From: Pseudalkalibacillus salsuginis | GTDB taxonomy: Bacteria; Bacillota; Bacilli; Bacillales; Fictibacillaceae | Direction of reading: 5' to 3' | Assembly (NCBI RefSeq): GCF_021646685.1 | Contig: NZ_JAKJHW010000002.1 | Coordinates: 186,001-250,000 of the forward strand | Length of the DNA: 64,000 nucleotides | Shown: piece by piece, positions 7,496 to 15,786 of the stretch | Layout: every line of letters starts with the position of its first letter | Numbering within the stretch: the stretch's first letter is position 1 | Position numbers and translations under genes: made by a program | Notes under the pieces: generated by a model | What the model saw: only the letters and a program-made list of their open reading frames with translations | Databases searched by the model: none | Told to the model about the DNA's origin: nothing

Positions 7496-7903
7496 CTAAA
7501 TCGTTAAAGGGGCGGACAATGTCAGCCCCTTTTGCTGTACTTGATTTTTTTGGACAGCGATCAGCGTTGCGACCATTTCATAATGCCCTTTTGCCTGGGC
7601 AATCGGACAATAGATCTGATATTCCCCCGCCTCGAATATCTTTTTGATGGACCCTCCACCTTTGATTCTTACCTTTTCCATTCCTTTTATCGCAAACTCA
7701 TGCTCACCTTCCTCACTTTTGAAATTGATCGTGATGGGTTGGTCAGCAAAAACTTTATATACTTTCTTATTGAACTGCCAATTCTCCGCTTCCACCTCAA
7801 TAACTGTCACCGGTGAATCAGAAGGTACATCTTCTGTCACGTCTGCTGTTCCACAAGCTCCCAAAAACATTATTCCGAGCATGAAAAGAATAAATTTATG
7901 CAT
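7496..7903 (-). CDS. Cupredoxin-like lipoprotein
   Basis: This 135-residue protein starts at ATG 7903 (GGAGGGA eight bases upstream). A lipoprotein signal peptide ends in FLGAC, placing the lipid on C17, so the protein should sit on the outer face of the membrane. The remainder looks like a cupredoxin fold related to cytochrome oxidase subunit II. Candidate copper ligands are H68 (GEHEF), then C99, H107 and M110 in YCPIAQAKGHYEM, which match the His-Cys-His-Met set of a type 1 site. A role in copper handling or electron transfer is inferred. Confidence 0.82.
   Translation of the reverse strand: MHKFILFMLGIMFLGACGTADVTEDVPSDSPVTVIEVEAENWQFNKKVYKVFADQPITINFKSEEGEHEFAIKGMEKVRIKGGGSIKKIFEAGEYQIYCPIAQAKGHYEMVATLIAVQKNQVQQKGLTLSAPLTI
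7506..7533. terminator. Bidirectional terminator hairpin shared by convergent genes
   Basis: AAAGGGGC (7506-7513) pairs with GCCCCTTT (7525-7532), with A and T runs at both ends. It follows the IDEAL gene and is built from the last codons of the lipoprotein gene, so it lies inside that coding sequence. Confidence 0.75.
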
Positions 7904-7982
7904 CAAAGTGGTCCCTCCAGCATTTCCATCGGTCTCTACCATATTGTTATTATATTTTCGCTAATACTGCTTTTCATACTAA

Positions 7983-8070
7983 ATAAAAAAAACTGACCAA
8001 ATCAGGGAGAATACTTGATGCGTTAAAATTCCAACCGCAGTATTGCTCTCTATTTGATCAGTCTTTTTTC
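7983..8070 (-). terminator. Long imperfect hairpin after the proline-rich protein gene
   Basis: Arms of about 30 bases, starting AAAAAACTGACCAAAT and ending ATTTGATCAGTCTTTTTT, pair imperfectly across a 25-base loop. T runs on both outer flanks allow termination on either strand. It separates two same-strand genes. Confidence 0.7.
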
Positions 8071-8071
8071 C

Positions 8072-8461
8072 TTAGTAACATACGAATGAAACAATCTGGC
8101 GGCGGTCGATTCCGAAGTATACCCATCTCCGTCCTGTCCATCGATAGCCTGCAACAGAATTCCTTCCGACAAATGTGAGCCAAGCCCAGAAAGAATATCC
8201 GCCTCTCAACCAAATGTAGACGTACCTTCGTAAACAAGGCCTCAATGCGCCAGGGTCTACCGCATAAGTACCCGTACCTGGACTTGCTTGAAGTGCAGAT
8301 GGTGACTGGTTCGGTATAAAACTCGGAGGCGGTCCTGGCGGAGGTCCACCTCCACTAGGAAAAGGCGGACCGGGTGGGGGGCCGATTTGCTGCTGGCCTC
8401 CTCCGCCGAGAATGTTTTGCATTATGGAAGCAAGTGGATTCTGCCGATTATTCAAAGACAT
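8072..8461 (-). CDS. Proline/glycine-rich protein with aromatic C-terminal domain
   Basis: The 129 residues have two parts. Residues 15-60 are low-complexity Gly/Pro/Gln, with repeated GPPPGPP and GGG. The C-terminal 60 residues form a compact Trp/Tyr/Arg-rich domain with one Cys near the middle (RPCLRRYVYIWLRGG) and one near the end (SFVCY). This layout, without signal peptide or membrane segment, resembles spore coat or spore surface proteins, but I do not recognise the family. It is transcribed alone. Confidence 0.72.
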   Translation of the reverse strand: MSLNNRQNPLASIMQNILGGGGQQQIGPPPGPPFPSGGGPPPGPPPSFIPNQSPSALQASPGTGTYAVDPGALRPCLRRYVYIWLRGGYSFWAWLTFVGRNSVAGYRWTGRRWVYFGIDRRQIVSFVCY

Positions 8462-8614
8462 ACTCCCCCTTCAATATGGGTTTCAGACTATCATATGTCA
8501 ATTGAAACTTTAGAGTGCAGGCTTTTACCCATCTTCCATATCTTAACTATCCATACCCGAAAAATATCCAATTTTCACGAATATGTATATAAACATTCTT
8601 TCAGGAGGTGTACT

Positions 8615-8830
8615 GTGTCCAAATACATCATAAATCACAAGAAAAAAACGGTTCATCTTTCCTCTTATGTTTGTGATGAATGTCGCATCCCTAATTATGA
8701 AAGTACTATCCGTGAAGACAGTACAGACGAAGAACATGTCCATTTTTTGATCCATACATCATATGAACAATGCCCTTACTGCTTTGAACTATCTCCCACC
8801 ATGACTACACCAAAGACCCGAGTGTTATAA
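8615..8830 (+). CDS. Small zinc-ribbon-like protein, GTG start
   Basis: GTG at 8615 lies six bases after a perfect AGGAGG; the longer open frame from 8387 has no comparable start. The 71-residue product has CDEC near residue 19 and CPYC near residue 54, a likely zinc-binding pair, and a His-containing acidic middle (DEEHVHF). No family is recognised. It is divergent from the proline-rich gene. Confidence 0.7.
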   Translation: MSKYIINHKKKTVHLSSYVCDECRIPNYESTIREDSTDEEHVHFLIHTSYEQCPYCFELSPTMTTPKTRVL

Positions 8831-8977
8831 AAGAACATCTTATTGTATTCCAATGGTCTTACCGATCCAATTCCAAATGAGGACAAAAGACAAGCTGACA
8901 CAGATCCAGGTATAAGGTAATGAATGGAAATGAAGATGACCTAAAAGGACTTTAGTGCATCCTTCAAGGTCAATGTT

Positions 8978-9112
8978 TCAGCTGCGTTCTTTTTGGTAAG
9001 CAATGAGTATGATCTCTTCATTGCTTTCTTTCTTCAGTTCTTTTTCATAATTTTGAATCTTATCCAACATTTCCTTCGAAACATCCGCTACCGGATAATT
9101 TTGATCTTTCAT
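8978..9112 (-). CDS. Small conserved hypothetical protein
   Basis: ATG 9112, preceded by AAGGAG, opens a 44-residue charged, mostly helical frame (MKDQNYPVADVSKEM through IILIAYQKERS). It begins five bases after the 73-residue gene upstream, so the two are co-transcribed. Shifting one base near the end would give a different C-terminus (NAAETLTLKDALKSF), so the 3' end may carry an indel. No function can be given. Confidence 0.6.
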   Translation of the reverse strand: MKDQNYPVADVSKEMLDKIQNYEKELKKESNEEIILIAYQKERS

Positions 9113-9117
9113 TAGTG

Positions 9118-9339
9118 TCAGCTCCTTTTTCCGTCCTTCGTATACTGAATGATATCCCTATCATCAATATCATCAACCGCAGCGTCGGTTTCATCAAAAT
9201 CTACAATTGAATTTCCCATTGATCCATCCATGAAATACTGGTCAGCTTCATTTTCGGCGACCGTACCGAAGCCAGGATTAATGGCGGAATCGGAATGTAA
9301 TTCAGGCTGCCTTTTATCACGCCTAGAATCTTTATTCAT
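9118..9339 (-). CDS. Small acidic hypothetical protein
   Basis: The 73-residue product is polar and acidic, with a DETDAAVDDIDDRD run and no hydrophobic segment, so it is probably unstructured and cytosolic. ATG 9339 is eight bases downstream of AAGGAG; a GTG at 9348 is in frame but overlaps that site. It leads a two-gene unit with the 44-residue gene. Short acidic proteins of this kind are common and uncharacterised in spore formers. Confidence 0.65.
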   Translation of the reverse strand: MNKDSRRDKRQPELHSDSAINPGFGTVAENEADQYFMDGSMGNSIVDFDETDAAVDDIDDRDIIQYTKDGKRS

Positions 9340-9651
9340 TACTACCACTCCTTATAAAAAGCTTTTTTTACACCATTTTTGGTACAGCGGTTTGACTGTC
9401 TATCGAACAGACACAGCTACTTTTATTTTTACGCATACTTTGAAGATCTATTACTAACCTTGACTTAATGGATGATTTTCATACTCAATTTGAAAAATGT
9501 AGCATGGTTCTTTTATAACTTAGGCGGTTTTCGTATAGGTTGTTGTTTTAGGATTTGGAAATATACTCGCTTCCCGCAGGCGAAAGAAAAGCGGAAGCGA
9601 CCTGCAACTTAAAAGGGCTGACGAAAGGTGTCAGCCCTGGGTGTTATTTTA
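9340..9651. other. Intergenic stretch with repeat fragment
   Basis: There is no gene. It holds the promoter side of the 9339 gene, a fragment related to the dispersed GAAAAGCG element (9567-9605, GAAAAGCGGAAGCG), and a terminator for the gene ending at 9652. Confidence 0.6.
9612..9640 (-). terminator. Rho-independent terminator
   Basis: AGGGCTGAC pairs perfectly with GTCAGCCCT across a seven-base loop, followed by TTTT on the minus strand. It lies 12 bases after the stop at 9652. Confidence 0.8.
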
Positions 9652-9924
9652 TTATCCTGATTTCCTTTTCTTTTTTGATAATTTGTTTAGTACCCACCCT
9701 TGGCCGACTTCACAGTACCTGAGTGGCAGTTCTAATTGAGCCAAAATAGTGTTTTTTCCGACAAGTTTCAAATTTCCTGTTTCTTCATTCAAAACATCGA
9801 TTTGCGCTGTTTCTGTCTCGGATAACGGGACAACAACATTTTCCATTCCTTTGATTTTGAATGCTTTACCATCAAAAGAAACCTTGTGACAGTGGGGAGG
9901 TTGACCTAGTTTTATTTTTTCCAA
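9652..9924 (-). CDS. Small conserved hypothetical protein, TTG start
   Basis: TTG at 9924 has GGAGGG eight bases upstream, the best start; the frame stays open to 10053 without a site. The 90-residue product has a beta-rich look (CHKVSFDGKAFKIKGMENV) and a strongly basic tail (KLSKKKRKSG). There is no membrane segment or known motif. It sits alone between two terminator-like structures. Confidence 0.6.
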   Translation of the reverse strand: MEKIKLGQPPHCHKVSFDGKAFKIKGMENVVVPLSETETAQIDVLNEETGNLKLVGKNTILAQLELPLRYCEVGQGWVLNKLSKKKRKSG

Positions 9925-10110
9925 ACTTGTTTCCCTCCTATTTTGGATTGATTCTATTGTAACAGATTCTATCCAAGAAAAAAGCATGAATTTAGATATT
10001 TTCAAAAATTCTTTTAATTGAATTTTTATGTCAATATATGTTTGTTTCGACACGTTCCTTCAAAAAAGTTAATCCAACAGTGGTATGGACTTGTTTGATC
10101 CAGGAACCAA

Positions 10111-10226
10111 GAAAAGCGCAAACGCCCTGATCAACCACGAAGGTCACTGGAAGTCCGACGAGGAGGCTGTCGCCGCCGCAGGAGGTCTGAAGTGATCCAA
10201 GTGGTTGGGCGTTGGAGCTAGACATC
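10111..10226 (+). repeat. Dispersed GAAAAGCG...GGAGCTAGACATC element, full copy
   Basis: This 116-bp intergenic element begins GAAAAGCGCAAACGCCCTG and ends GTTGGAGCTAGACATC. Related copies lie at 10229-10284, 19947-20058 and 28985-29144, with rearranged fragments at 9567-9605 and 60619-60696. GC-rich inverted segments near the ends (GCGCAAACGCCC / GGGCGTTGGAGC) could fold. Confidence 0.85.
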
Positions 10227-10228
10227 AA

Positions 10229-10284
10229 GAAAAGCGCAAACGCCCTGATCAGCCACGAAGGGCATTGGAAGTCCGATGAGGAGG
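10229..10284 (+). repeat. Dispersed GAAAAGCG element, truncated second copy
   Basis: The first 56 bp of the element are repeated directly after the full copy, two bases away, with five or so mismatches. It stops at GATGAGGAGG, so the 3' half is missing. Confidence 0.85.
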
Positions 10285-10304
10285 AATTACACTTTCTTAT
10301 CCTT

Positions 10305-10334
10305 ATAAAAAACTTCCCTTAACCAAGGGAAGTT
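10305..10334 (-). terminator. Terminator overlapping the end of the GH15-like gene
   Basis: AACTTCCCTT and AAGGGAAGTT form a perfect 10-bp stem with a GGTT loop and a trailing T run on the minus strand. The upstream arm is made of the last codons and stop of the gene ending at 10319. Confidence 0.88.
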
Positions 10335-11359
10335 TCTGTGTTCTCGCTAATTTCATTGTTCAATGTTTCCGCATATTCGATAAGAAGGATACTCATCGAA
10401 ACAGCCCAGGCGAGGGGCGTATTTTCATTCGCTTTGTCGGTACCGCCGATGTAAAGTTCCGGAACTTTGCCATCCACCGGAACAATGGATTCAGTCTTTC
10501 TTAAATACTCTTCGACTTTACCCATGTCACCTAACTGTCCATAACATAGACCTAACCATGGGAAACCGAAACACCACTCAGCTTCCGAACCTTCATTAAA
10601 ATACTGATCCCCTTCATAACGGATACAGCCATATTTCCTTTCCAGTTGTTCCCTTACCTTCGCTACTATTTCAAGTGCACTTTTTCTAGACACGATTTGA
10701 TAAGGATAGATCAAAGACAATAACGCAAGATCCGTTTCTTTTGTCTGACTTTCTCTAGGAAGTAAGAATCTAAGCGTTTCTTCCCCCTTTTTGATCAACT
10801 CATCTGGTACATCGACAAGCATCCGCACCTGTTTCAGTCCCGCAACACACGCTCCGACACTGGATGCATGAAGCTCTTGATATTCTTCCCACATGCCGTT
10901 ATCCTCATCAGACCAATACTGCACGCAGTTCAAATAATCCACAAGCTTCTGAATCATGACCCGGTCTTTCTCATCCCGGATCATCTTCTTTCCTCGTGCT
11001 AAACCGGCACCTATTCCCCACAAGAAGCTTCCAATCGCATCATGTTGAGCATGCCCCCACTCGACAGGAAGTTCCCTGAGATCAGGAGAATAACGGGCAT
11101 GAATATATTCATAGCGGTGTACAGGTCGTTGGAACCGATGAATATCGATTTTCCATTCATAGGTCCTGAATAAGTCTAAAAGGGCATAATACGCTTTTTC
11201 GAACCTGCCGTCGTTATTATATAAAAATGGAAGTGCCGCATAACATACATCGCGAATCCATACATAAGAATAATGCTTGGATGGACTTGCAAGATAGGCT
11301 CCATTCGGGAGCCTCATCGTCTCCAACACATCGTATAGTTTTGATTTTTCCATCATCAA
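10319..11359 (-). CDS. Glycoside hydrolase family 15-like protein
   Basis: This 346-residue protein has the look of an (alpha/alpha)6 barrel of the glucoamylase/phosphorylase-kinase group. YVWIRDVCYAA near residue 31 and the NGMWEEY motif near residue 154 match the substrate-binding Trp-Arg-Asp and general-acid regions of GH15 enzymes. There is no signal peptide, so it acts in the cytosol. It is shorter than classical glucoamylases because the N-terminal beta domain is absent. Three consecutive ATGs follow GAGGAAGGA. The substrate, probably an alpha-glucoside, is not shown by the sequence. Confidence 0.75.
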   Translation of the reverse strand: MMMEKSKLYDVLETMRLPNGAYLASPSKHYSYVWIRDVCYAALPFLYNNDGRFEKAYYALLDLFRTYEWKIDIHRFQRPVHRYEYIHARYSPDLRELPVEWGHAQHDAIGSFLWGIGAGLARGKKMIRDEKDRVMIQKLVDYLNCVQYWSDEDNGMWEEYQELHASSVGACVAGLKQVRMLVDVPDELIKKGEETLRFLLPRESQTKETDLALLSLIYPYQIVSRKSALEIVAKVREQLERKYGCIRYEGDQYFNEGSEAEWCFGFPWLGLCYGQLGDMGKVEEYLRKTESIVPVDGKVPELYIGGTDKANENTPLAWAVSMSILLIEYAETLNNEISENTETSLG

Positions 11360-11401
11360 AATCCTTCCTCTTTCTTATACCTTGTTACTTCCTTTATTCC
11401 C

Positions 11402-11526
11402 TTAATTCAACAATTTACTCTTGGTTGTGAAAAAGAGGATGAAAACCATCAATAGTGCTGCATTGCCTTTAATATCGTATTCATTAGCCGTCCAAATGTC
11501 AGCCCAAATGAATGCAATTCCGTGTT
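11402..11526 (-). pseudogene. Possible C-terminal relic of a small membrane protein
   Basis: A stop-closed frame reads GIAFIWADIWTANEYDIKG, then a hydrophobic run and TTKSKLLN. It looks like the end of a membrane protein, but there is no start codon or ribosome binding site, and an in-frame stop sits just upstream. It may be a decayed gene or chance. The rest of 11360-11633 shows nothing recognisable. Confidence 0.35.
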
Positions 11527-11633
11527 ACTTTAAGCTTTAGACAGGTGTTGTCAGAGGAGGCTTGCGGATCGCAATTCGCATTATAACAGAACCTATGACT
11601 ATAAAGGAATGACAACAAGCCAAACCTTCCGTG

Positions 11634-13970
11634 CTAAACGCTTTGTTTCAATGGTAGCAAAAAACTCTGTTCCAAGTCTTTACGGCATAACGGTTTTGAA
11701 AAATAGAAGCCTTGGACTTCTTCGCAATTCATAGTTCTAAGGAATTTCAACTGCTCAATTGTTTCAACTCCTTCTATAACCACAGATAAATTGAAGTGAT
11801 GAGATAAATCAATGATCGCTTTGATCATAGCGGTATCATTGAAGTTAGCCGGCACGTCCATAATGAAAGGTCGTGCGATTTTCAATTGGTTCAATGGGTA
11901 TTTTTTGACATAGCTTAAAGAAGAATAGCCGGTCCCGAAATCATCTATCGAAATCTGTACGCCCATCGCAGCAATTTCTTGCAATTGAGCTGTTAAGTAT
12001 TCCTCGTTATTCATCGCTATGCTCTCTGTAATTTCAATCACTAATTTTTCTGCTGGAAAGCGTGTCTCCATCAAAATCATCGAAATCTTTGAACTAAGAT
12101 TTCCCTGTGCAAATTGCTGGGGTGATAAGTTCACGCTCAAACGTGGAGGAGCTATCCCTTCTTTTTCCCATTCATTGAAATGTTGGATCGCTGTCTTCAT
12201 CACGATTTCATCGATCGGTATGATCAAATCGAATTCCTCAGCAAGTGGGATGAATTCACCCGGAGAAACCAAACCATGCAAAGGATGTACCCAGCGTACA
12301 AGGGCTTCAACACCTGAAAGCGTTCCTGTATGGATATCAAATTGAGGCTGATAATGGACGAGGAATTCTTCCCGTTTGATGGCAGTATGAAGATCCGTCA
12401 AAAGCTCCATTCTGCCAACAAGTTCTTCGTCCATTTCAGTTGAATAGAAAACGACTTTGCTTTGTCGATCCTCCTTCGCCTTATACATCGCAAGGTCTGC
12501 ATGTTTCATCAACTCTTCAACAGAATCACCATGTTCCGGGTGGATTGACACCCCTATGCTCAGTGTTATCGACAATTCTTTATCATTGATGTGGAAGGGA
12601 GGGTCAAGCGAATGAATGATTTTTGCCGTCAATTCTTTAATTTCATCGTCATAATAAATACCGTCTATCAATATGGCAAATTCATCTCCCCCGTGGCGGG
12701 CCATGAAGGCCCCCTCCGGCAGGCAGCTTTTGATTCTTTTAATGATATGTAATAAGAGCTGATCCCCTACTGAATGGCCGAGTGTATCGTTCACATGCTT
12801 CAGGCGATCGACATCAATAAAAATAAGAGATACCATCGTACGCGACCGGCTTGAATCAAGTATTTTCCACTCTATTGTTTGTTCAAGATATTTGCGGTTG
12901 GGTAGCCGACTGAATGTATCATGGCGTGCGATATATTCGATCTGCTTGAATGCGTCCTCCAGATCTTTATGGGAATCCGTCAATTCCTGGGTACGTTCAC
13001 CAATCTTCTTTTCAAGATGCTGATTAAAAAGCTTCAAATGTTTTACAAGGGATTGATTTTGAATGACGCTGATAATGTCACGGCAAATGACCAATACAAA
13101 GGTTACGATCAAACTTCCAAATAACACTTTGTTATCTGGATGGACGAATAAAAAATCGTACAGAAGAATAAGAACAGCGGTATATTGGATGATCGGCCTG
13201 ATGATCTCCCAGAGTGAGTAGGATATCGTGACTCGGTCCCGATATCGAGTGAGAAAACCATTTTGTTTTCTATGAAATGATGAGGCAATCATAAAAATGC
13301 CTAATCCATCGAGCAAAAGATACGTTTCTTGTAATACCGTCCCATCCAATGAATCGACAAGGAAGAAGATGTCCGATGACAAGCAAATGGACAGCCCTAA
13401 AACCAGGCCATTCAAAATTGACTTTCTGATAGGTTTATCATTAATCAAAAATAAGGTACCCAGGATGAATAATACATAAAGGACACCTAGTGGATAGATA
13501 ACAGCATGTAAAAACAAAACATTTCCAGAGACTTTTTCATACGTTACGTAGGAGATCGCGCCCAATACCGTTATGGTAATATGAAGGTCAAAAAGCAAAT
13601 AACTCATTTGAAAATTTGATCGCACTTTTGCCAGTACGAACACAAATCCGAATGAGAGAAGTAAAATATGTATGATCCAAAACGTATCTGCAACCGGATG
13701 AAGTTGTTCTATTCCACCGATAGACTTGATCAACTCAGCCAGTCCAAAGAAAAAAATACTGACACTTATAAATTTGATCAAGGTCCTGGTAAGGTGATTC
13801 CTATGGTTCCACCCTCTATATAACATTACAAAACTAGCTAAAAACAATAAACCGAACATATATGATATAGATTCTGTGTAGAGCGGCGTTGCTTCCCCAT
13901 CTAGGAGATAGATCATCAACATGAAGGATACAACCGAGCCAACACCAATCTGAATTCGCAACAGAGTCAT
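11634..13970 (-). CDS. Membrane-bound GGDEF-EAL cyclic-di-GMP protein
   Basis: This 778-residue protein has about nine membrane segments (1-305), a short coiled linker (315-345), a GGDEF domain with intact GGDEF at 427-431, and an EAL domain with EAL at 555-557, DDFGTGYSSL from 676, EGVE at 733 and Q753. No RxxD inhibitory site precedes GGDEF. The K-x-D motif of the EAL domain reads KIA at 697-699, so the usual Asp is Ala. The protein could make and break c-di-GMP, or the EAL half may be weakened. It is transcribed alone; no other c-di-GMP gene is near. Confidence 0.93.
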   Translation of the reverse strand: MTLLRIQIGVGSVVSFMLMIYLLDGEATPLYTESISYMFGLLFLASFVMLYRGWNHRNHLTRTLIKFISVSIFFFGLAELIKSIGGIEQLHPVADTFWIIHILLLSFGFVFVLAKVRSNFQMSYLLFDLHITITVLGAISYVTYEKVSGNVLFLHAVIYPLGVLYVLFILGTLFLINDKPIRKSILNGLVLGLSICLSSDIFFLVDSLDGTVLQETYLLLDGLGIFMIASSFHRKQNGFLTRYRDRVTISYSLWEIIRPIIQYTAVLILLYDFLFVHPDNKVLFGSLIVTFVLVICRDIISVIQNQSLVKHLKLFNQHLEKKIGERTQELTDSHKDLEDAFKQIEYIARHDTFSRLPNRKYLEQTIEWKILDSSRSRTMVSLIFIDVDRLKHVNDTLGHSVGDQLLLHIIKRIKSCLPEGAFMARHGGDEFAILIDGIYYDDEIKELTAKIIHSLDPPFHINDKELSITLSIGVSIHPEHGDSVEELMKHADLAMYKAKEDRQSKVVFYSTEMDEELVGRMELLTDLHTAIKREEFLVHYQPQFDIHTGTLSGVEALVRWVHPLHGLVSPGEFIPLAEEFDLIIPIDEIVMKTAIQHFNEWEKEGIAPPRLSVNLSPQQFAQGNLSSKISMILMETRFPAEKLVIEITESIAMNNEEYLTAQLQEIAAMGVQISIDDFGTGYSSLSYVKKYPLNQLKIARPFIMDVPANFNDTAMIKAIIDLSHHFNLSVVIEGVETIEQLKFLRTMNCEEVQGFYFSKPLCRKDLEQSFLLPLKQSV

Positions 13971-14122
13971 AAATAAATGCCCCCAACATTGAGCTTGTTT
14001 CCATATTTTATATCGACAATTATCGACTTTTCTTTAGCATATTATTTAGAATTGTGTATTTCTCTTAGAATTCGAGCGTGATAAACTACAACTAGTAATT
14101 GAAATGGTATGGGGGTCATCTC

Positions 14123-15037
14123 TTGAAACAAGAACCAGTCATCAATCCTTATATCGCAATCGGTCTCGGAGTATTATCCATCTCTACTTCCGCCATACTA
14201 GTCAAGCTTTCTACAGCGCCTGCACCTGTGATCGCTACTTATCGCTTATTGTTTACAACGTTGTTGATGCTTCCTTTCATCTTTTTATATTTTAGAGAGG
14301 ATTTCCAGAAGATTGAGATGAGGGATCTTCTCTTCTGCTTATTCTCGGGGATATTTCTAGCAATTCATTTCATCTTATGGTTCGAATCATTGAATTACAC
14401 ATCGGTGGCAAGCTCAGTCGTCCTTATCGCTTTACAGCCGATATTTGCCTTTGTTGGAACCTACATCTTTTTTAAAGAGAAGCTTTCCTTAAAAGCTTTT
14501 ATCGGCGGAGGGTTGGCAATAAGCGGAAGTATCCTGATCAGCTGGGGAGATTTCAGGATGAGCGGAATGGCTTTGTTTGGGGATCTACTTGCACTGCTGG
14601 GGGCAGTTGCTGTAACCGTTTATTTTCTATTCGGCCAAACGGTGCGAAAACGCCTCCATCTGATGACATACACTTTCTTAGTCTATGGAATGGCGACAGG
14701 TACCCTATTCATCTATGATTTATCTCTCGGATACTCACTGGGACCTTATCCAGAGGGAGACTGGGTGTATTTCTTGCTTTTGGCGATCTTCCCTACATTG
14801 CTAGGACATACCATTTTCAACTGGGCTTTGAAACATGTAAGTACGAACGTTGTTTCCATGTCGATATTAGGAGAGCCTGTCGGGGCTTCGATCCTTGCCT
14901 ATTTCATTTTGGATGAAACCGTTCGGCTAGAACAAATTACCGGTGGTGCGATCATCCTTTTTGGGATCTATGTTTTCTTAAAACGGAAGCGCCTCACCCT
15001 GAAAAGTGCTGATGGTGGTTTGAAGCAAAATGTCTAA
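14123..15037 (+). CDS. EamA/DMT-family membrane transporter
   Basis: TTG at 14123 follows GGGGGT by seven bases and fits better than TTG 14099, giving 304 residues. Ten hydrophobic segments and the internal duplication of two EamA domains are visible (LQPIFAFVGTYIFFKEKLS in the first, GEPVGASILAYFILDE in the second). Such proteins export amino acids, metabolites or drugs; the substrate is unknown. Its end overlaps the CPBP protease gene by eight bases, so the two form an operon. Confidence 0.88.
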   Translation: MKQEPVINPYIAIGLGVLSISTSAILVKLSTAPAPVIATYRLLFTTLLMLPFIFLYFREDFQKIEMRDLLFCLFSGIFLAIHFILWFESLNYTSVASSVVLIALQPIFAFVGTYIFFKEKLSLKAFIGGGLAISGSILISWGDFRMSGMALFGDLLALLGAVAVTVYFLFGQTVRKRLHLMTYTFLVYGMATGTLFIYDLSLGYSLGPYPEGDWVYFLLLAIFPTLLGHTIFNWALKHVSTNVVSMSILGEPVGASILAYFILDETVRLEQITGGAIILFGIYVFLKRKRLTLKSADGGLKQNV

Positions 15038-15626
15038 GAATATCCTTCCTCTTATGATCGTGTTGATTGCATGGATTCTGTTAGGATATGCTTTTCAATC
15101 AAGAGGAAATTTCTGGGTTCTGTTTCCCCTTGTGCAAGGGGGATTGCTGCTTTTCGCTCTTGTAAAAGGAAAACTGTTGTTAAGAATCTTAAGTAAAAAA
15201 CAGATTGCTATTGGTATTGGAAGCGGGATTTTACTCTTTGGACTTTTTGCCTTTGGAAAACTGCTGGTACTCGTGTTCATGCCTGGTTTATTTGAAGGAT
15301 TGGAAAGTCTTTATGGATTGATTTCACCTGAAATATGGTGGCACACTCTCATCGTTTTCACGATCATTATTCCAGCTGAAGAATTCTTCTGGAGAGGTTA
15401 TGTACAGAACCGGTTATCAGGGTCCGTAAGTTTCCGATTAGGTATATCCGTATTATTGTATGCTCTCGCTCATCTTGCATCTGGTAGCATCCTTCTAGCA
15501 TGGGCAGCGCTGATTGCTGGTTTTACATGGGGCATCCTTTATGAAAAGACGAAGAACATCCTGGTCCCTCTACTTTCTCATTTGGCTTTCGACCTATTGT
15601 TGTTTCTCATTTTTCCTTTGATGTGA
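15030..15626 (+). CDS. CPBP-family intramembrane metalloprotease
   Basis: This 198-residue membrane protein has the CAAX-protease/bacteriocin-processing (CPBP) motifs: EE at 117-118 in EEFFWRGYVQ, H148 in LAHLASG and H184 in LSHLAFD. These residues form the intramembrane catalytic site of the Rce1-like family. Members process peptides or provide immunity, but most in Bacillus are uncharacterised. It is translated from inside the end of the EamA gene. A second CPBP protein lies at 62701-63564. Confidence 0.88.
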   Translation: MSKNILPLMIVLIAWILLGYAFQSRGNFWVLFPLVQGGLLLFALVKGKLLLRILSKKQIAIGIGSGILLFGLFAFGKLLVLVFMPGLFEGLESLYGLISPEIWWHTLIVFTIIIPAEEFFWRGYVQNRLSGSVSFRLGISVLLYALAHLASGSILLAWAALIAGFTWGILYEKTKNILVPLLSHLAFDLLLFLIFPLM

Positions 15627-15708
15627 GACAGGCGGTTTAAATCTTGGTTTCAGATTTATTGACGAAGATAGCGGGTTTAACGACGAATCGACATATATGA
15701 CCGACATG

Positions 15709-15760
15709 AAAAAAGGAGTGATCTATTAAAGGTTGTTCACCTTCGGATCATTCCTTTTTT
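15709..15760. terminator. Terminator between convergent genes
   Basis: AAAAAAGGAGTGATC pairs with GATCATTCCTTTTTT across a 22-base loop. The A/T tails on both sides suit termination of the CPBP gene on the plus strand and the DUF2188 gene on the minus strand. Confidence 0.8.
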
Positions 15761-15786
15761 GTATGGAATTCGATAGTCATGTTCCT

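Noticed and set aside
8834-8977. Minus-strand frame ending TWICVSLSFVLIWNWIGKTI
   Set aside because: Hydrophobic and gene-like, but there is no start codon in frame. It could be read only through the TGA of the 44-residue gene.
10031-10228. Minus-strand frame MMSSSNAQPLGSLQ
   Set aside because: It lies wholly over the dispersed repeat. The same start appears over the copy at 28985 (28952-29146), so it reflects the repeat, not a gene.
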